A stretch of 64,000 nucleotides of DNA from assembly GCA_012845835.1 (NCBI GenBank), contig JABAKD010000002.1:9136620-9200619 (forward strand), given 5' to 3'. The notes under the pieces were generated by a model. That model searched no databases. It worked only from the letters and a program-made list of their open reading frames with translations, and was not told where the DNA came from. Made by a program: the position numbers and the translations under genes. How positions within the stretch are numbered: the first letter of the stretch is position 1; each line of letters opens with the position of its first letter. Positions 55,201 through 61,049 of this stretch are shown piece by piece. Source of the stretch: Undaria pinnatifida (taxonomy: Eukaryota; Sar; Phaeophyceae; Laminariales; Alariaceae).

Positions 55201-56216
55201 AAACCGAAACACACAAATGAGCTACGCATGGGCTTCTCCGGAGGTAAACCATTGCTTTGATCACTGCGGATGCATCGAATAGATGACACCCAACCTAGAC
55301 ACGGGCCACGGCAAGGGTGGGACCGTTTGAGCAAATTAATGCTGAATGACGGGGCTCCTCAACGGAAGAAGTATCGTTTGGCGTTGCAAGACATATCGTA
55401 GGCCACGGGAGGATTGTCCGTAGGATTGCGCGTCGGTTGTTTTTGGACTATGTTAGGGCGAAGCACAAAGCTTCTCAGGCGGAGAGCTTCCAACAATTGA
55501 TGTACATCTCTTGCGTGACATGCTCCAAACGAAAGGGTTTCAGGGCACATCCATCGCTACTACTTTGCGTCTCGTGAAGAACAGGCGATCCCAAGCCGAA
55601 CAGTGTCTTTTCCATAAGTAAATAGTTCATTTTGCCGGCAGCTACATGTCTTGTGACGCCCTCGACAAACCCGAGACGCTCGCTAATCGATATAAATGCC
55701 CGAAACAACTTTTCACGTGACACAAAGCACTGCAGCTCGGGGCGAAATGTGCTGCTGCTCACGGGAGGGGTAAGGCCGCACAAAACCCATGGTATTATCT
55801 GGACTCGTAAAAGTGGTACATACCCCGATGAAGTTGGTGCTCAGTTGTCTTATTTTGATGTTGTCGGCAGTGAAACATGTGCAGTTGTATATACGTTCCG
55901 GGCTGATCCTCTCCTTACTTCTAATTCGGCCGTTCTTCCCTGGCTGGTCAAGGTTCTTGATACTAAAGGCTCTTCCTACGCAAGCGACGTATACAGCTTC
56001 GGAGTGGTGGTCTGGGAAGTGCTGACAAGGGAAACGCCCTGGGCGGGTGTGTGCCTTAGGGACATTTACGTGCACATGGTGATCAAAGAAGATCGCCTGA
56101 ATATCCCTACGGAATCGCCCACCCGTTTGGCGATAGTCATGAACGCCTGCTGGGCTCGGGTGCCAGAGGAACGCCCAACTTTCAGCAAAATCACTAGGTG
56201 GCTCAGCTGGGAGTAG
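19034..56216 (+). CDS. Receptor-like TKL protein kinase, 13 exons, 5' end not found
   Basis: Joining 19034-19201, 27772-27921, 28319-28486, 29354-29521, 30461-30628, 49464-49634, 49807-50928, 51641-51832, 53639-53725, 53958-54140, 54475-54867, 55124-55243 and 55953-56216 gives one open frame of 1,117 residues ending in TAG. Every junction is AG/GT and phase 0. Domains in order: seven beta-propeller-like repeats (1 to ~378), Pro/Thr-rich stalk (~380-450), transmembrane helix (~451-474), charged linker, helical region resembling the MLKL-NTD/HeLo four-helix bundle (~638-782), TKL kinase (~836-1110). Lys859, Glu898, HGD 973-975 and DFG 993-995 are present, so the kinase looks active. Predicted role: plasma-membrane receptor coupling an outside ligand to cytosolic phosphorylation; the ligand is unknown. 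No initiator ATG or signal peptide was recognised, so the 5' end is missing or lies in an unrecognised exon. The 18.8 kb intron 6 makes linkage of exons 1-5 to the rest an inference, supported by shared strand, phase and motif. Confidence 0.72.
19244..19491. mobile_element. Short inverted-repeat element (family M), copy 2, TSD ATGA, in intron 1
   Basis: It starts GAGTCGTTCTACGGTAGCCC and ends GGGGGGCTATCGTAGAATC then AGTC. ATGA occurs on both sides (19240-19243 and 19492-19495). At 248 bp it has the same internal order as copy 1. It begins 42 bp after the donor of kinase exon 1. Confidence 0.85.
19496..20799. other. Intron 1, first part, no recognisable content
   Basis: Short ORFs only. A few CTAACC/CCTAAC-like words occur near 19950-19980 but do not form a telomere-like array. 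Confidence 0.45.
20800..22560. repeat. Degenerate spaced repeats in intron 1
   Basis: The motif CACCCCCATC(C/A)GCTGATT, followed by a TGATTGGCT-like word and GGAGCCAA, recurs at about 21180, 21975 and 22380, with a weaker relative at 21008. Each is followed by an ACAACGTCGAGG-like word. A near-perfect 61-bp tandem duplication (GGACGATAGGATGTCACTC to GGTAAAAATCCAACATCT) lies at 21799-21920. Long frames here (21498-21989 plus; 21673-22263 and 21812-22261 minus) run through these repeats and are not accepted as genes. Confidence 0.5.
22561..23430. other. Intron 1, weak ORF only
   Basis: A 139-codon frame at 22770-23189 is Lys/Thr/Ala-rich (KKMKKDKKGTKRQTRGT) and starts EECNYCGIG. No domain is recognised, and it has no support beyond openness. 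Confidence 0.3.
23440..24460 (-). pseudogene. LINE reverse transcriptase remnant (C-terminal half)
   Basis: The minus-strand frame 24454-24164 reads TVCGAADVTCAERKTKTKLL, then VVEAAARWYQAMRFPFLGVI and LMVDIERWV, matching the thumb region after the LINE RT active site (...VSEKKTE...YLGG...). Downstream, in broken frames, come IRMLNVEVVDTLLYRC, DKAHLRVIRRVLSFQC and, at 23825-23577, AKRENSGAGESSNNIATMLR. The order matches non-LTR Pol tails; several stops show that it is dead. It is opposite in strand to the host gene. Confidence 0.55.
24461..25179. other. Intron 1, no recognisable content
   Basis: Balanced base composition, short ORFs only. The minisatellite starts at its right edge. Confidence 0.45.
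25180..26717. repeat. TTGATTGTAA minisatellite, ~1.5 kb, in intron 1
   Basis: About 150 degenerate copies of a 10-bp unit TTGATTGTAA, with GATT alternating with GTTT and TAAT with TAGT. The + strand is almost free of C and rich in T and G, a strong strand asymmetry. No open frame or higher-order repeat is obvious. It lies between kinase exons 1 and 2 and would be transcribed as a U/G-rich intron. Confidence 0.9.
26718..27771. other. Intron 1, last part, no recognisable content
   Basis: Short ORFs only (26734-26940 minus, 27173-27370 plus). It leads into the acceptor of exon 2. Confidence 0.45.
27772..27921 (+). CDS. Kinase gene exon 2: shortened ectodomain repeat 2 (50 codons)
   Basis: Acceptor GTGACAG before AACGGA and donor GAG before GTGAGT, a consensus site. 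The repeat starts N-G-T, contains EDGSITVGGY and AFVVAKLDGDGD, and ends WQWE. It lacks six residues in the middle: the usual G-x-W-x-G-x-x-x-G loop is replaced by a Glu/Thr run (RETETES). The shortening is in frame and keeps both splice phases, so the exon can still be used. Confidence 0.75.
28319..28486 (+). CDS. Kinase gene exon 3: ectodomain repeat 3 (56 codons)
   Basis: Acceptor GACCAG before GGAGGC and donor CAG before GTAACA. It is open and phase 0, with the order G-G-T, EDGSIVLAGQTEGDWNG, DLAAFKLNEDG, ending WKFQ. It has the same 168-nt length as exons 1, 4 and 5. The reading stays open upstream to about 28220, but only the part from 28319 aligns with the other repeats, so the acceptor was placed there. 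Confidence 0.75.
28487..29353. other. Intron 3, no exon seen
   Basis: An open frame at 28613-29011 contains many Cys and no repeat motif, and no second repeat unit is detectable. It is treated as non-coding. Confidence 0.5.
29354..29521 (+). CDS. Kinase gene exon 4: ectodomain repeat 4 (56 codons)
   Basis: Acceptor TATCGCAG before GATGGT and donor CAG before GTGACG. The repeat begins D-G-T, contains EDGSVVLAGSSAGNWDG and DFVAIKID, and ends LWRWQ, close to the family consensus. Intron 3 before it is 867 bp and I see no exon in it. Confidence 0.77.
29849..30112 (+). pseudogene. Possible decayed ectodomain repeat exon between exons 4 and 5
   Basis: After a CACAG at about 29849 the sequence keeps pieces of the repeat in the right order but in different frames: HLIVAGT near 29950 (compare SVVLAGT) and, in another frame, GTASSIFVVSIDREL near 30040-30090 (compare STDFAVVKLD). 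The spacing is about 46 nt longer than in intact repeats, and there is no W-x-W-Q plus donor at the end. The resemblance is by eye only. If real, it is a repeat exon lost to frameshifts, and exon 4 is now spliced to exon 5. Confidence 0.35.
30461..30628 (+). CDS. Kinase gene exon 5: ectodomain repeat 5 (56 codons)
   Basis: Acceptor CTGAACAG before GGGGGC and donor CAG before GTAAGG. It reads G-G-T, DDGSVFLAGFTFGDWGN, SDFAVVKLSTDGN, ending LWRWQ. It is the last repeat exon before the 18.8 kb intron 6. Confidence 0.77.
30629..32929. other. Intron 6, first part
   Basis: About 31000-31075 is an inverted relative of 41765-41845 (family B: TGAAAATACGTGGAAGTGTG). A 29-bp duplication, CCATCGAACA(T/G)ACAAGAAGAAGGCA, is at 32742-32795. 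Otherwise it is AT-rich DNA with short ORFs and no exon with repeat motifs. Confidence 0.5.
32930..34070 (-). mobile_element. Family E element, copy 1 (minus), with GGCC-rich core
   Basis: The whole block is an inverted relative of 44440-45650. Read on the minus strand it has a GC-rich part (33594-33990) made of degenerate ~30-bp units of GGGCC(G/C)(G/C)GGCC plus CATCAA(A/T)TTT, an AT-rich bridge (CGTTTTT, CCGGAA), and a Gln/CAG-rich segment containing GGTTCGAATC (33148-33157 region), a box-B-like word. No protein frame is conserved. It is a non-autonomous, possibly SINE-like element. Confidence 0.6.
34071..34565. other. Intron 6 segment, no recognisable content
   Basis: Short ORFs only, no shared repeat found. 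Confidence 0.4.
34566..35345. mobile_element. C-rich element family C, copy 2
   Basis: Same orientation as copy 1. It contains CACTCAAACGCCCTACCTAACAT, AACTTGATATCACCTCATTATC and the CCCCACCACCCGCACCATCGC block, and ends with the common terminus (GAGTATCACACACAGCCTGC to AGTGTATTTTATTTTTCATAATA). It is shorter than copy 1 and lacks the doubled end. Confidence 0.7.
35588..35840. mobile_element. Short inverted-repeat element (family M), copy 3, decayed
   Basis: The left end is ATACTGATTCCATGATACACC and the right end GGGGCTACCGTAGAATTACT. The interior follows copy 4 (52512-52761): TTTCACG, then ATGAAAAT...TTTTCTTGTTTGCA, then TACGGCCGGGAAGTGGTTACG. AATA may flank both sides. The TIRs are mutated, so this is an older insertion than the other three. 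Confidence 0.65.
36255..37500. mobile_element. C-rich element family C, copy 3 (inverted, G-rich on +)
   Basis: It begins with the common terminus reversed (ATGCACTCCAGCTGCTGTGAG...TGTGTGTGATACTCC), then GGTCGGCGACTCCCCTTGCAA, then tandem G-rich blocks with GGGGCGTTGG and ATGGATGGCTAGA. A second terminus-like segment lies at 37010-37090. It is one long or two nested copies. Long frames here encode only Gly/Arg runs. Confidence 0.65.
37737..38372. repeat. Two tandem ~300-bp units with 360-bp spacing
   Basis: Unit 1 (37737-38062) and unit 2 (38097-38372) share AACTATAAG-like starts, GAGATACAT, GGCGATCATGCA, ACGTAATA(A/G)GTTG, GT(C/T)TACCGCA and CTGTCTGT with CACATT(A/G)TT at the end. They are strongly diverged, so the duplication is old. 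The LTR-like repeat starts 13 bp further on. Confidence 0.7.
38385..38910. repeat. LTR-like repeat, copy 1
   Basis: About 525 bp matches 63353-63905 in the same orientation, from GTCGAAGA(T/C)GTTGTGG to TATGTAG with scattered indels. The other copy lies ~240 bp after a gypsy RNase H remnant, so this could be a solo LTR. A 118-codon frame at 38486-38842 ends in a hydrophobic helix, but it is not kept in the other copy and is rejected as a gene. Confidence 0.55.
38985..39960. repeat. Tandem ~120-bp array split by a family C insertion
   Basis: Units with TTGATGTTCTAGGCTTCGTT, GTGTTGTTTCAGAGTGGT and GTGTCCGCGTGG run at 39589-39960. One unit is stranded at 38985-39040 on the far side of the family C copy at 39040-39588. 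The split point falls in the GTGTTTT stretch of the unit. Confidence 0.7.
39040..39588. mobile_element. C-rich element family C, copy 4 (inverted), inserted in an array
   Basis: It starts TTATAAAAAATGAAAATACA and carries the intact ~75-bp terminus and GGTCGGCGACTCCCCTTACAA. The G-rich body (G runs at 39408-39426 and 39508-39546) is shortened. It interrupts a tandem array, which marks its left and right borders well. Confidence 0.75.
40095..40210. repeat. (ATATC)n microsatellite
   Basis: About 22 copies of a 5-bp unit TATCA, nearly perfect, with three substitutions at the right end. Confidence 0.95.
40211..41764. other. Intron 6 segment, no gene seen
   Basis: It has CAG/CTG-rich patches (40880-41170) like those of family E, but no clear element. 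The long minus frame 41143-41598 has no recognised motif. Confidence 0.4.
41765..42140. repeat. Dispersed repeat family B, copy 2 (longest)
   Basis: It contains a left part (CTCCGGCGGATGGGGAAAAA, CACACTTCCACGTATTTTCA) related in inverse to 31000-31075 and a right part matching 4487-4705. Together they suggest a ~380-bp non-coding element with truncated copies elsewhere. Confidence 0.65.
42141..42728. other. Intron 6 segment with a short GC-rich repeat
   Basis: 42440-42545 holds degenerate copies of CTGCGGCTCAGCTCAG and GCAGCGCAGCGC. Nothing else is recognised. Confidence 0.45.
42729..43893 (+). mobile_element. Family A element, uninterrupted copy 2, with tRNA-like head
   Basis: It matches copy 1 (180-2728) without the 1.5 kb insertion. 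Its left end resembles a tRNA-type promoter: TGGTCTAATGG (42743-42753) fits the box A consensus, and AGTTCGACAAC (42792-42802) is close to box B, inside a 7-bp hairpin (GGTTGTC...GACAACC). The right end keeps the GGGCGCCGGC hairpin. At ~1.16 kb it is long for a SINE. No protein frame is shared with copy 1. Confidence 0.6.
43897..44145. repeat. (ACTATCAT)n and TATCA microsatellite
   Basis: Degenerate copies of CATACTAT with AT-rich interruptions, directly after the family A hairpin end. Confidence 0.9.
44440..45650 (+). mobile_element. Family E element, copy 2 (plus)
   Basis: Reverse-complement relative of 32930-34070. The GGCC-rich core at 44510-44915 has degenerate units of GGCCCGGCCCGGCCCATCA plus an A/T-rich spacer. 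Then come ACTCCGTACTCAAGAGC, CTTCCGGAAAACGTTTTT and a CAG-rich segment with GGTTCGAATCGG (45347-45358). Open frames follow the core on both strands because GGCCCG repeats lack stops. Confidence 0.6.
45651..46970 (+). repeat. Family E, partial copy 3 with GGCC-rich core
   Basis: 45960-46400 has the same GGCCCGGCCCATCA units with ATTTTCAAA spacers. A CTG/CAG-rich segment follows (46430-46910) with words shared with copy 1, such as AAGAAGTGTGC. The AT-rich bridge of copies 1 and 2 is missing or too diverged. Confidence 0.5.
46971..47945. other. Intron 6 segment, no recognisable content
   Basis: Short ORFs only. No repeat shared with other parts of the window was noticed. Confidence 0.45.
47946..48735. 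repeat. Duplicated ~170-bp unit ending in a GC hairpin
   Basis: 47946-48115 and 48565-48735 share GATG(G/C)(G/A)ACA-type starts, TCGGTGTT(A/G), GTCATGACATCT(G/A)A and GCGGGACGGGCTCTCGCCCG. The hairpin at 48078-48099 is perfect (GGGACGGGC, TCTC, GCCCGTCCC); the one at 48701-48722 has one mismatch. Between them lie two ~66-bp units with GAGCAAGCAAG and CGAGGA(A/G)(A/C)ATCGCTCCG, which open a 124-codon frame (48105-48479) not accepted as a gene. Confidence 0.7.
48736..49463. other. Intron 6, last part, no recognisable content
   Basis: Short ORFs only; it leads to the exon 6 acceptor. Confidence 0.45.
49464..49634 (+). CDS. Kinase gene exon 6: ectodomain repeat 6 (57 codons)
   Basis: Acceptor TCTCACAG before GGTGGT and donor AAG before GTGACT. 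It reads G-G-T, EDDGSIVLSGSSNGEWDG, TDFAVVKLDENG, ending VWRWK. One extra codon in the Gly/Ser loop makes it 171 nt. Intron 7 after it is only 172 bp. Confidence 0.78.
49807..50928 (+). CDS. Kinase gene exon 7: repeat 7, stalk, transmembrane helix, cytosolic linker, start of helix bundle
   Basis: Acceptor TCTCAG before AATGGA and donor GAAGAG before GTAGGC; 374 codons. Residues 1-47 are a last, looser repeat (N-G-S, VIVAGTTLGAW, DFAAFLLD) without the W-x-W-Q end. Residues ~48-118 are rich in Pro, Thr and Ser, as in an exposed stalk. A hydrophobic helix at ~120-143 (MSLMVTVLC through AGWLF) is followed by a basic stop-transfer (RRQCRRQ), which sets the inside as C-terminal. A long polar, acidic linker follows. 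From about residue 307 the sequence turns helical (EAVIGAAKGL, MVRRCRSVMGLLQRAERVLEE) and forms the first half of the four-helix-bundle-like domain completed by exons 8-9. Confidence 0.8.
50929..51640. other. Intron 8, no extra exon seen
   Basis: It runs from GTAGGC to TTGTCCAG. The 88- and 101-codon frames inside have no motif and no good splice sites in phase. Confidence 0.5.
51641..51832 (+). CDS. Kinase gene exon 8: four-helix-bundle-like domain, middle
   Basis: Acceptor TTGTCCAG before GCTGAC and donor CAC before GTGAGC; 64 codons, phase 0 at both ends. It is strongly helical and charged: ILIEDVRDAVGDLVEIIRTY, then MMSTLFKRRQEEAEAVIEVA, then LGRLH. The run STLFKRRQ(E/D)E matches, from memory, a conserved segment just before TKL kinase domains in brown-algal proteins and fits an MLKL-NTD/HeLo-like helix bundle. 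That assignment is by pattern, not by alignment. Confidence 0.7.
51833..53638. other. Intron 9 with an inserted MITE and an old duplication
   Basis: Apart from the family M copy at 52512-52761, a segment at about 52420-52500 (CATCCCGCACAGTTGCCCAC) resembles 52960-53045 (CATCCCGCAGGATCGCCCAC). GGGTTGGGTTGG with TGCCAGGGAAA also occurs twice (52765-52815 and 53105-53150). No further exon was found. Confidence 0.5.
52512..52761. mobile_element. Short inverted-repeat element (family M), copy 4, TSD TCGT, in intron 9
   Basis: It starts GACTGATTCTACGATAGCCC and ends GGGCTATCGTAGAACGACTC, which is inverse to copies 1 and 2. TCGT flanks both sides (52508-52511 and 52762-52765). 250 bp, no open frame. 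Confidence 0.85.
53639..53725 (+). CDS. Kinase gene exon 9: end of helix bundle, short linker
   Basis: Acceptor GTCTCCAG before TTTGGC and a strong donor, AAG before GTAAGC; 29 codons in phase 0. It continues exon 8 as LGRLH plus FGVHMQVLNK, a plausible amphipathic last helix, then GPDLTGDPYLQPGRHK. A second in-phase acceptor at 53656/53657 would remove six residues; the first is preferred because it keeps the helix. Other small exons in the 1.8 kb intron before it cannot be excluded. Confidence 0.5.
53958..54140 (+). CDS. Kinase gene exon 10: kinase N-lobe with P-loop and VAVK lysine
   Basis: Acceptor GCCGCAG before CGATCG and donor AAG before GTGAAT; 61 codons, phase 0. A basic stretch (RRIRRQRNLDK) leads to EIPEHDVMITDELLG, then the glycine-rich loop GKGGFGAVY, and ends exactly at the ATP-binding lysine of NVAVK. 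An intron directly after this lysine fits a TKL gene split at subdomain II. The acceptor is the nearest in-phase AG, so the true start could lie slightly upstream. Confidence 0.78.
54475..54867 (+). CDS. Kinase gene exon 11: alpha-C helix, hinge and catalytic loop
   Basis: Acceptor TGTACAG before GTCGAG and donor AAG before GTGACC; 131 codons. After a ~28-residue insert, the alpha-C helix carries the pairing glutamate in FWKELRAM. The beta-4/5 region has SPHTVNVFGAITS, the hinge VMELLPGGDL, and the catalytic loop HGDLKSPNVLL. Gly replaces the HRD arginine, so this is a non-RD kinase; catalytic Asp, Lys and Asn are kept. Confidence 0.85.
55124..55243 (+). CDS. Kinase gene exon 12: DFG motif and activation segment
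   Basis: Acceptor TTTAATTAG before ATCGCG and donor CCGGAG before GTAAAC; 40 codons. It begins IADFGTSKW, has a Thr run (TTTTT) and several Ser/Thr in the activation loop, and ends SYAWASPE, the equivalent of APE. An in-frame read of the upstream intron meets no DFG, so the splice is needed to complete the kinase. Confidence 0.85.
55953..56216 (+). CDS. Kinase gene exon 13: kinase C-lobe and stop
   Basis: Acceptor TGGTCAAG before GTTCTT; 87 codons and TAG. It contains SDVYSFGVVVWEVLTRETPW (alpha-F aspartate and the following Trp/Phe pattern typical of TKL and tyrosine kinases), ACWARVPEERPTF (alpha-H/I with the invariant Arg) and a short C-terminus ending SWE. There is no extra C-terminal domain. 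Confidence 0.85.
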   Translation, partial: VLDTKGSSYASDVYSFGVVVWEVLTRETPWAGVCLRDIYVHMVIKEDRLNIPTESPTRLAIVMNACWARVPEERPTFSKITRWLSWE

Positions 56217-58946
56217 GATCGCTTCGTGTCACGCGCAAGGTATATTGGATGCGTTCGTAGTGTCCCCTATGTACCCTGAGCGGAGATTGAAATAACCTCG
56301 AACAGGGGAAACACCGTGTGCAGGTCGTTGAAGTTGACAAGCATCATGAGGAAGAAACACATGCCAAAAATCGGCAGCTACGATAACAAGTGGCAGTGAA
56401 AGCAATGTATTCCTCATTCATTTAGCGTTCAGGTAAGATGGAGACGACAGTCTCACCGCTAACGGTGAAGAACCCTGCTCAACGCGCTGGCGGTAGTCGC
56501 AAGTTCGGACAGGAGGCAAGTGGTTGGCTTCCGGCCTAGGGTGACGTCCTGGTAACACGAATGGTAAGAATGTGTGATATTTCCAAGTGGCCACAAACAA
56601 ACTAGCGCAACGAAGTTTATTGAAGAGTCGTTTGGGCAGTGAGAACGACAAACTCTCATAGGTTGGCTTCGTTTCGCCGCTGTTGTTGTGTGGTATGTCG
56701 CTCCGGCGGGCCACCTCACGCGCCAGCAAGATGTTCATGAAGAGCAAGTGTGTAATAGATAGATACTGCTGTGAAGAAGTAGGCGGGCCGGCGAGGGTAT
56801 GTTATATAAATTATCAGCCTCAGCCCCTCGCAATCTGAGGAAGTGAAGGGCGGCCTCGAAGGTTTCGTCGTAGGTGCATGCTGTTATGGGGACAAATGAG
56901 AATAATGGAGATAGCTTGGCAGTGTCTGCGTGTTACGTAGGCCATAACTCTATCCCAAACTTCGATTAACGTCGACTAGAGGGAGTACCCAGACCTTCTT
57001 CCCAACCCAACTAACGCTCGCTTATACGGTGGCTTCTAGTGGGTAGAAGGCACATCACCTGTGATTATTGCTTGTCCAGAATATGGAAAGACAAACCACC
57101 AAGTGTACACGTGATGATAATGCAAACCCCAACTAAGAGTCGCTAACATGCTGCCAACCTTTGTAGGGGCTTGGTCCAATATCGGACACGGCCATATGGT
57201 TGGTTTATACCTTAAATTTTGAGTGAAAAGCTTTTGACTTTTGATTGCTGCACCTTCAGCACGTTCAGGCGCAGTGCCTCGCTAAAAGCGTGCAATGGAA
57301 AGCAGCCCAAAACGGGGATGTTTGGTCGTCCAGCGAGGCGACGAGCGACAACGTGTGTGAATACATTTTGAATCGAAGGTGAACAATTCAGGGGTCGATG
57401 TCGAACGGTCCTGTGTCGACTAGATTGTCGTTGGGCATGTCACGATCGCGTGGGATGGGAGAAATGAACGGTGACCATCCGGGACGTGCGCAAGGACATC
57501 ACCGCAGATTGCAGCCCAATTTAGCGCCAGTTGGGCATGTTTCGTATGGACTTTGTTCGACAAACGGGGTGCTGAGGCGGGCACGGTATACGTGATGCCA
57601 ACGGTAAGGGCAACGACTTGCTCGTCGTATACACGTAATGTATTATTAATTTAATTGGCCATGAGCCAGCGCCTGGCGGTTCATTCATCATGAGCATTGA
57701 CGCCCTAAGATATTTGGAATCTTCTAACGCGGGGCTTCTGTTGTATACGACAGCAACGAAAAGTTCAAAACATGTAGTTGGACCACACTAGCGTTGGCTG
57801 GCTAAACACTGTTGACTGTAATGCCTACCGATATATTTCTAGAGGTTTAGACAACTCTCTTTGCAGGCTACCGGTCTGCATGAAGTCTAGGAGACGGTGA
57901 AGCATGCGTAGGTCCCCGACTGGCGTAGGAGACCTCAATCAAGGCGACACCAACAATAATATTCCGGTGGCAGAGCTAAATATTTCAACGGAAACATCGG
58001 GATCCAAACAGATGCATCCGATATTTGAACAACTGAGTGTAGGATATATTGTGTACTTGAGACGGTCAGTGTCATGAACGTCCGCTCCATTTGGCCAGAA
58101 CAGGAGGAGGCATCAAGATAATCGAGCTTACCCTCCCTATCGTATTTTGTAGGTAGTTTATCCCCGTGCTGTTTTTATATTTTCAAGGATTACTGTCATG
58201 CTGAATAACCAACGTGAAAGCATAACCCGTGAAAAATGTTGGTTTATGATTCCGGCCAAGTCTGATATGCTGTCTCTGTATTAATCGTGCACAACGGTAA
58301 CGTCTACGGAGATGCGGGGGAAGGCGTGCTTTGCCGAACAGGTACAGTAGTTTTGTGTGTCAACGAGCCTCCGAGGTCTCGTATACCATATATTTGACAA
58401 GAGGGCAACGCCCTACGTGTCCATTAAATTGGTCATCTTCTGGTCCATCTTGACTAAGATGTCTTCGTTGTGATTATGTACCCGGATGTACACGACGACA
58501 CTACAATGGATGACAGTACTCCATGAGCACCACCTGGCGCGTCTCGTGTATCCGCTGTCACGGCGCATCCAAGGCCCCGCATGAGGTGGGCCGCGCGAGT
58601 AAACAGACCCCGAGTATAGTTAAACACATTACACTAGTGCGATACATTCAGAACCGTGCTCGAGGAAGAAACACGCTGGACCTGGCTTATTCAGGACGCA
58701 TTTTTCCCGAGCTGATGCAGGAGCGTTTTTTCTGAGCCCATGCAGCACTGGGGTAGTTCTGAAAGCAGCGGTAGTGACTTCCCCACAGAATTCTAGACAA
58801 CCCTAAGCGGTAGCCAACACCCAGCAGCACTAGCGCTCCCGCCTGATATGGTCAATACAGCACTATCACCTCTGCTATAACCTCAGCTGCTGGATAACAA
58901 GCCACACCCTCGACCACTTACACATGTTACGCACATTGTTCCATAG
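56217..58946. other. Downstream of the kinase gene, no gene seen
   Basis: The kinase 3' UTR must start here, but no clear polyadenylation signal decides its end. Short frames at 57398-57595 and 58523-58735 have no recognised motif. No repeat shared with the rest of the window was noticed. Confidence 0.5.
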
Positions 58947-59217
58947 TACAATGTGATAACCCGTCATCGCTCAACCTTGTACATATGATTACTAACAGAA
59001 GATGTTCCAGAAAAAATGGCCCTCTTTCGTTCTCTCATCCGCTTGCACTCTCTCTCTCCTGATGGCATGCTTGATACGACATAATACAATGTGATAACCC
59101 ATCATCGCTCAACCTTGTATATATGATCACCAACAGAAGGTGTTCCAGAAATAATGGCCCTCTTCTGTTCTCTCATCCGCTTGCACTCTATCTCCTGATG
59201 GCATGCTTGATACGGCC
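58947..59217. repeat. Two tandem 138-bp units
   Basis: TACAATGTGATAACCC(G/A)TCATC to CATGCTTGATACG occurs at 58947-59084 and 59085-59217 with about ten differences and a short CT-run change. Confidence 0.85.
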
Positions 59218-60268
59218 ATTGAACACTATGCTGTCGGACACCTCGTACTTATAGCTAGTGGTGAAGCAGCTAGTAATATGCAGCAAGTGCAGCGTCGGAC
59301 CCTAGAGCAACTGAAAAAGATGTGGCATAGTTTGATGCTGATGACGTGGAGATGTAGTGAGATGAGCTCCCCGCTCTCGGAATGATTGGGTTAACGCGTT
59401 TAACAACCTGTTCAGCCCAGTCAACCGCATCGTCCTCCCCGCACGCACTATTGGTAACCTCAAGCACGGAAGCAGTGAACCCGTTAACACTTGCGGACTG
59501 AGAGCGACCCACGCACATGCGTGACTACTCGCCGAAGCAAAACGCACCGCCCCTAAACATATACCGCTATACAAACACGCGTGGCAAACACCACTAGTGT
59601 CGACTTTTGAAAGCTGCTTAAACCTTCAGAAACCGATTGAGCCAGATTGTGAAGACCTATCCCTCACGTATCAAGCATGTCGTGCGCGTGCAAAAAAACA
59701 CGAAACGAACGCGTTTTCGCAAGTCATCTGCCTCCCCTCCGACCACGCATGTCTCGGCTGTCACCGGTGCTTCCCGAGCTCACAACCGCCAGTTAATCAC
59801 CTCCATGATTAACATCGAAAACGCCATTGTGAGCAAACTCGCGGCGATGCGTGGTGGGTGGAAGAGCGTTGTCTTTTACGCGACGTTGTACGGCCTACCC
59901 GCTAAACGGGGCCGCTCGGCGAGCAATGACAGCGCGCTCGCACATGACAGGGTAGCGACGGGGAAGCCGTGTGACTACCCCACATGTGCCGGCACCGCGA
60001 CTCTCACTCGCGTCCCGAGTACCGTCTGGAGAAGGCCTGCGAGAAGGTTTGGGTGGTCACTGCGACCGATGTTTAAAGAGGCCCCGCTGATGGCCTCATG
60101 TTGGTTTGGGAAGTAGCAAACTGGGTTCCCCTACCCTGCGGTACGACGGCAGCAAGAGTAGGTAGATAATCGTAGCACGCGTCTGTAGACCTAGTCATAA
60201 TATGAGGGATAAGGGTGTCCGGACAGCAAACACCACACCTCTGGCGAGTCACCGTTTAAAACACGAAC
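59218..60268. other. Coding-like fragments, possibly upstream part of the second gypsy relic
   Basis: A 159-codon frame at 59637-60116 is basic (VRVQKNTKRTRFRKSS) and ends with KPCDYPTCAGTATLTRVPS, a Cys pair without a full knuckle. It could be Gag-derived because a gypsy protease follows, but no diagnostic motif is present. Confidence 0.25.
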
Positions 60269-60423
60269 ATGCAGACGACCAGTCAAATACTGCAACAGAC
60301 TTTAAAAAATAAGCAACAAATTGGAACCGTTTTGGCACTCAAGTATGGAGCTGGATACGCCGTAAAAGCAACAAGCAGGATCGAGAAGATTCGTCAACGT
60401 CAGAACGATACGTTTTACCTTCC

Positions 60424-60927
60424 GTGGTACCACAAGCCTTGCATGATTCTGCAGCGTCCTGCAAGATGAAGGAGAAAATTCAAGATCAAGAGTTTTCGTC
60501 GTGCGATGCTGACCGGAAACCGCGCTCCAATACTTTCCACGCGTCCGCAATGAGTGGATATCCTAGATACCCCACCGCTTTAAACTCGACGTCGAAACGT
60601 GTACGAGTAAACGCCAGAGTAAGCAATCATCCGACGGACATTGTCACCATAGGCACAGCCACCGATGTATGCCAGCACCGTACAGACACATCCCACAATG
60701 AAAACACTGAAAAAATCGTAGTGCCCCCGGGAGTGATAAACTCCAGCGCTGATGGGTCCTCTCTCCAAAGTTTACCATACGTGCGTTTCCACCTGAGTTT
60801 AGGAGATATCAGCCTACCAGTAGAAGCGCTTGTATTGCCCGCGTTAGCGCCGAATAGCATACTACTCGATATCACTATCATGAACGCCGTTAGAGGTGTT
60901 CCCGACTGTAGGTCAGAGCACTTGTAA
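60424..60927 (+). pseudogene. Gypsy aspartic protease region (C-terminal part)
   Basis: A 167-codon frame whose end reads YVRFHLSLGDISLPVEALVL, then APNSILLDITIMNAVRGV. This is the retropepsin C-terminal pattern (...veAlVlp...diLLG...) with the usual ILLG glycine changed to Asp (ILLD). The catalytic D-S/T-G is not visible in this frame, so the N-terminal half is lost or replaced. Confidence 0.55.
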
Positions 60928-61049
60928 TTATCACCCTTTCACATCACGATGAAAGCACACCATGGTAGAGTAGACTCAACTGCACACCTCGAGGGCACGG
61001 CGACCGCCCAGTGCTCCGGCCCACCTGCACTATCTCCATTTTTGGTGGA

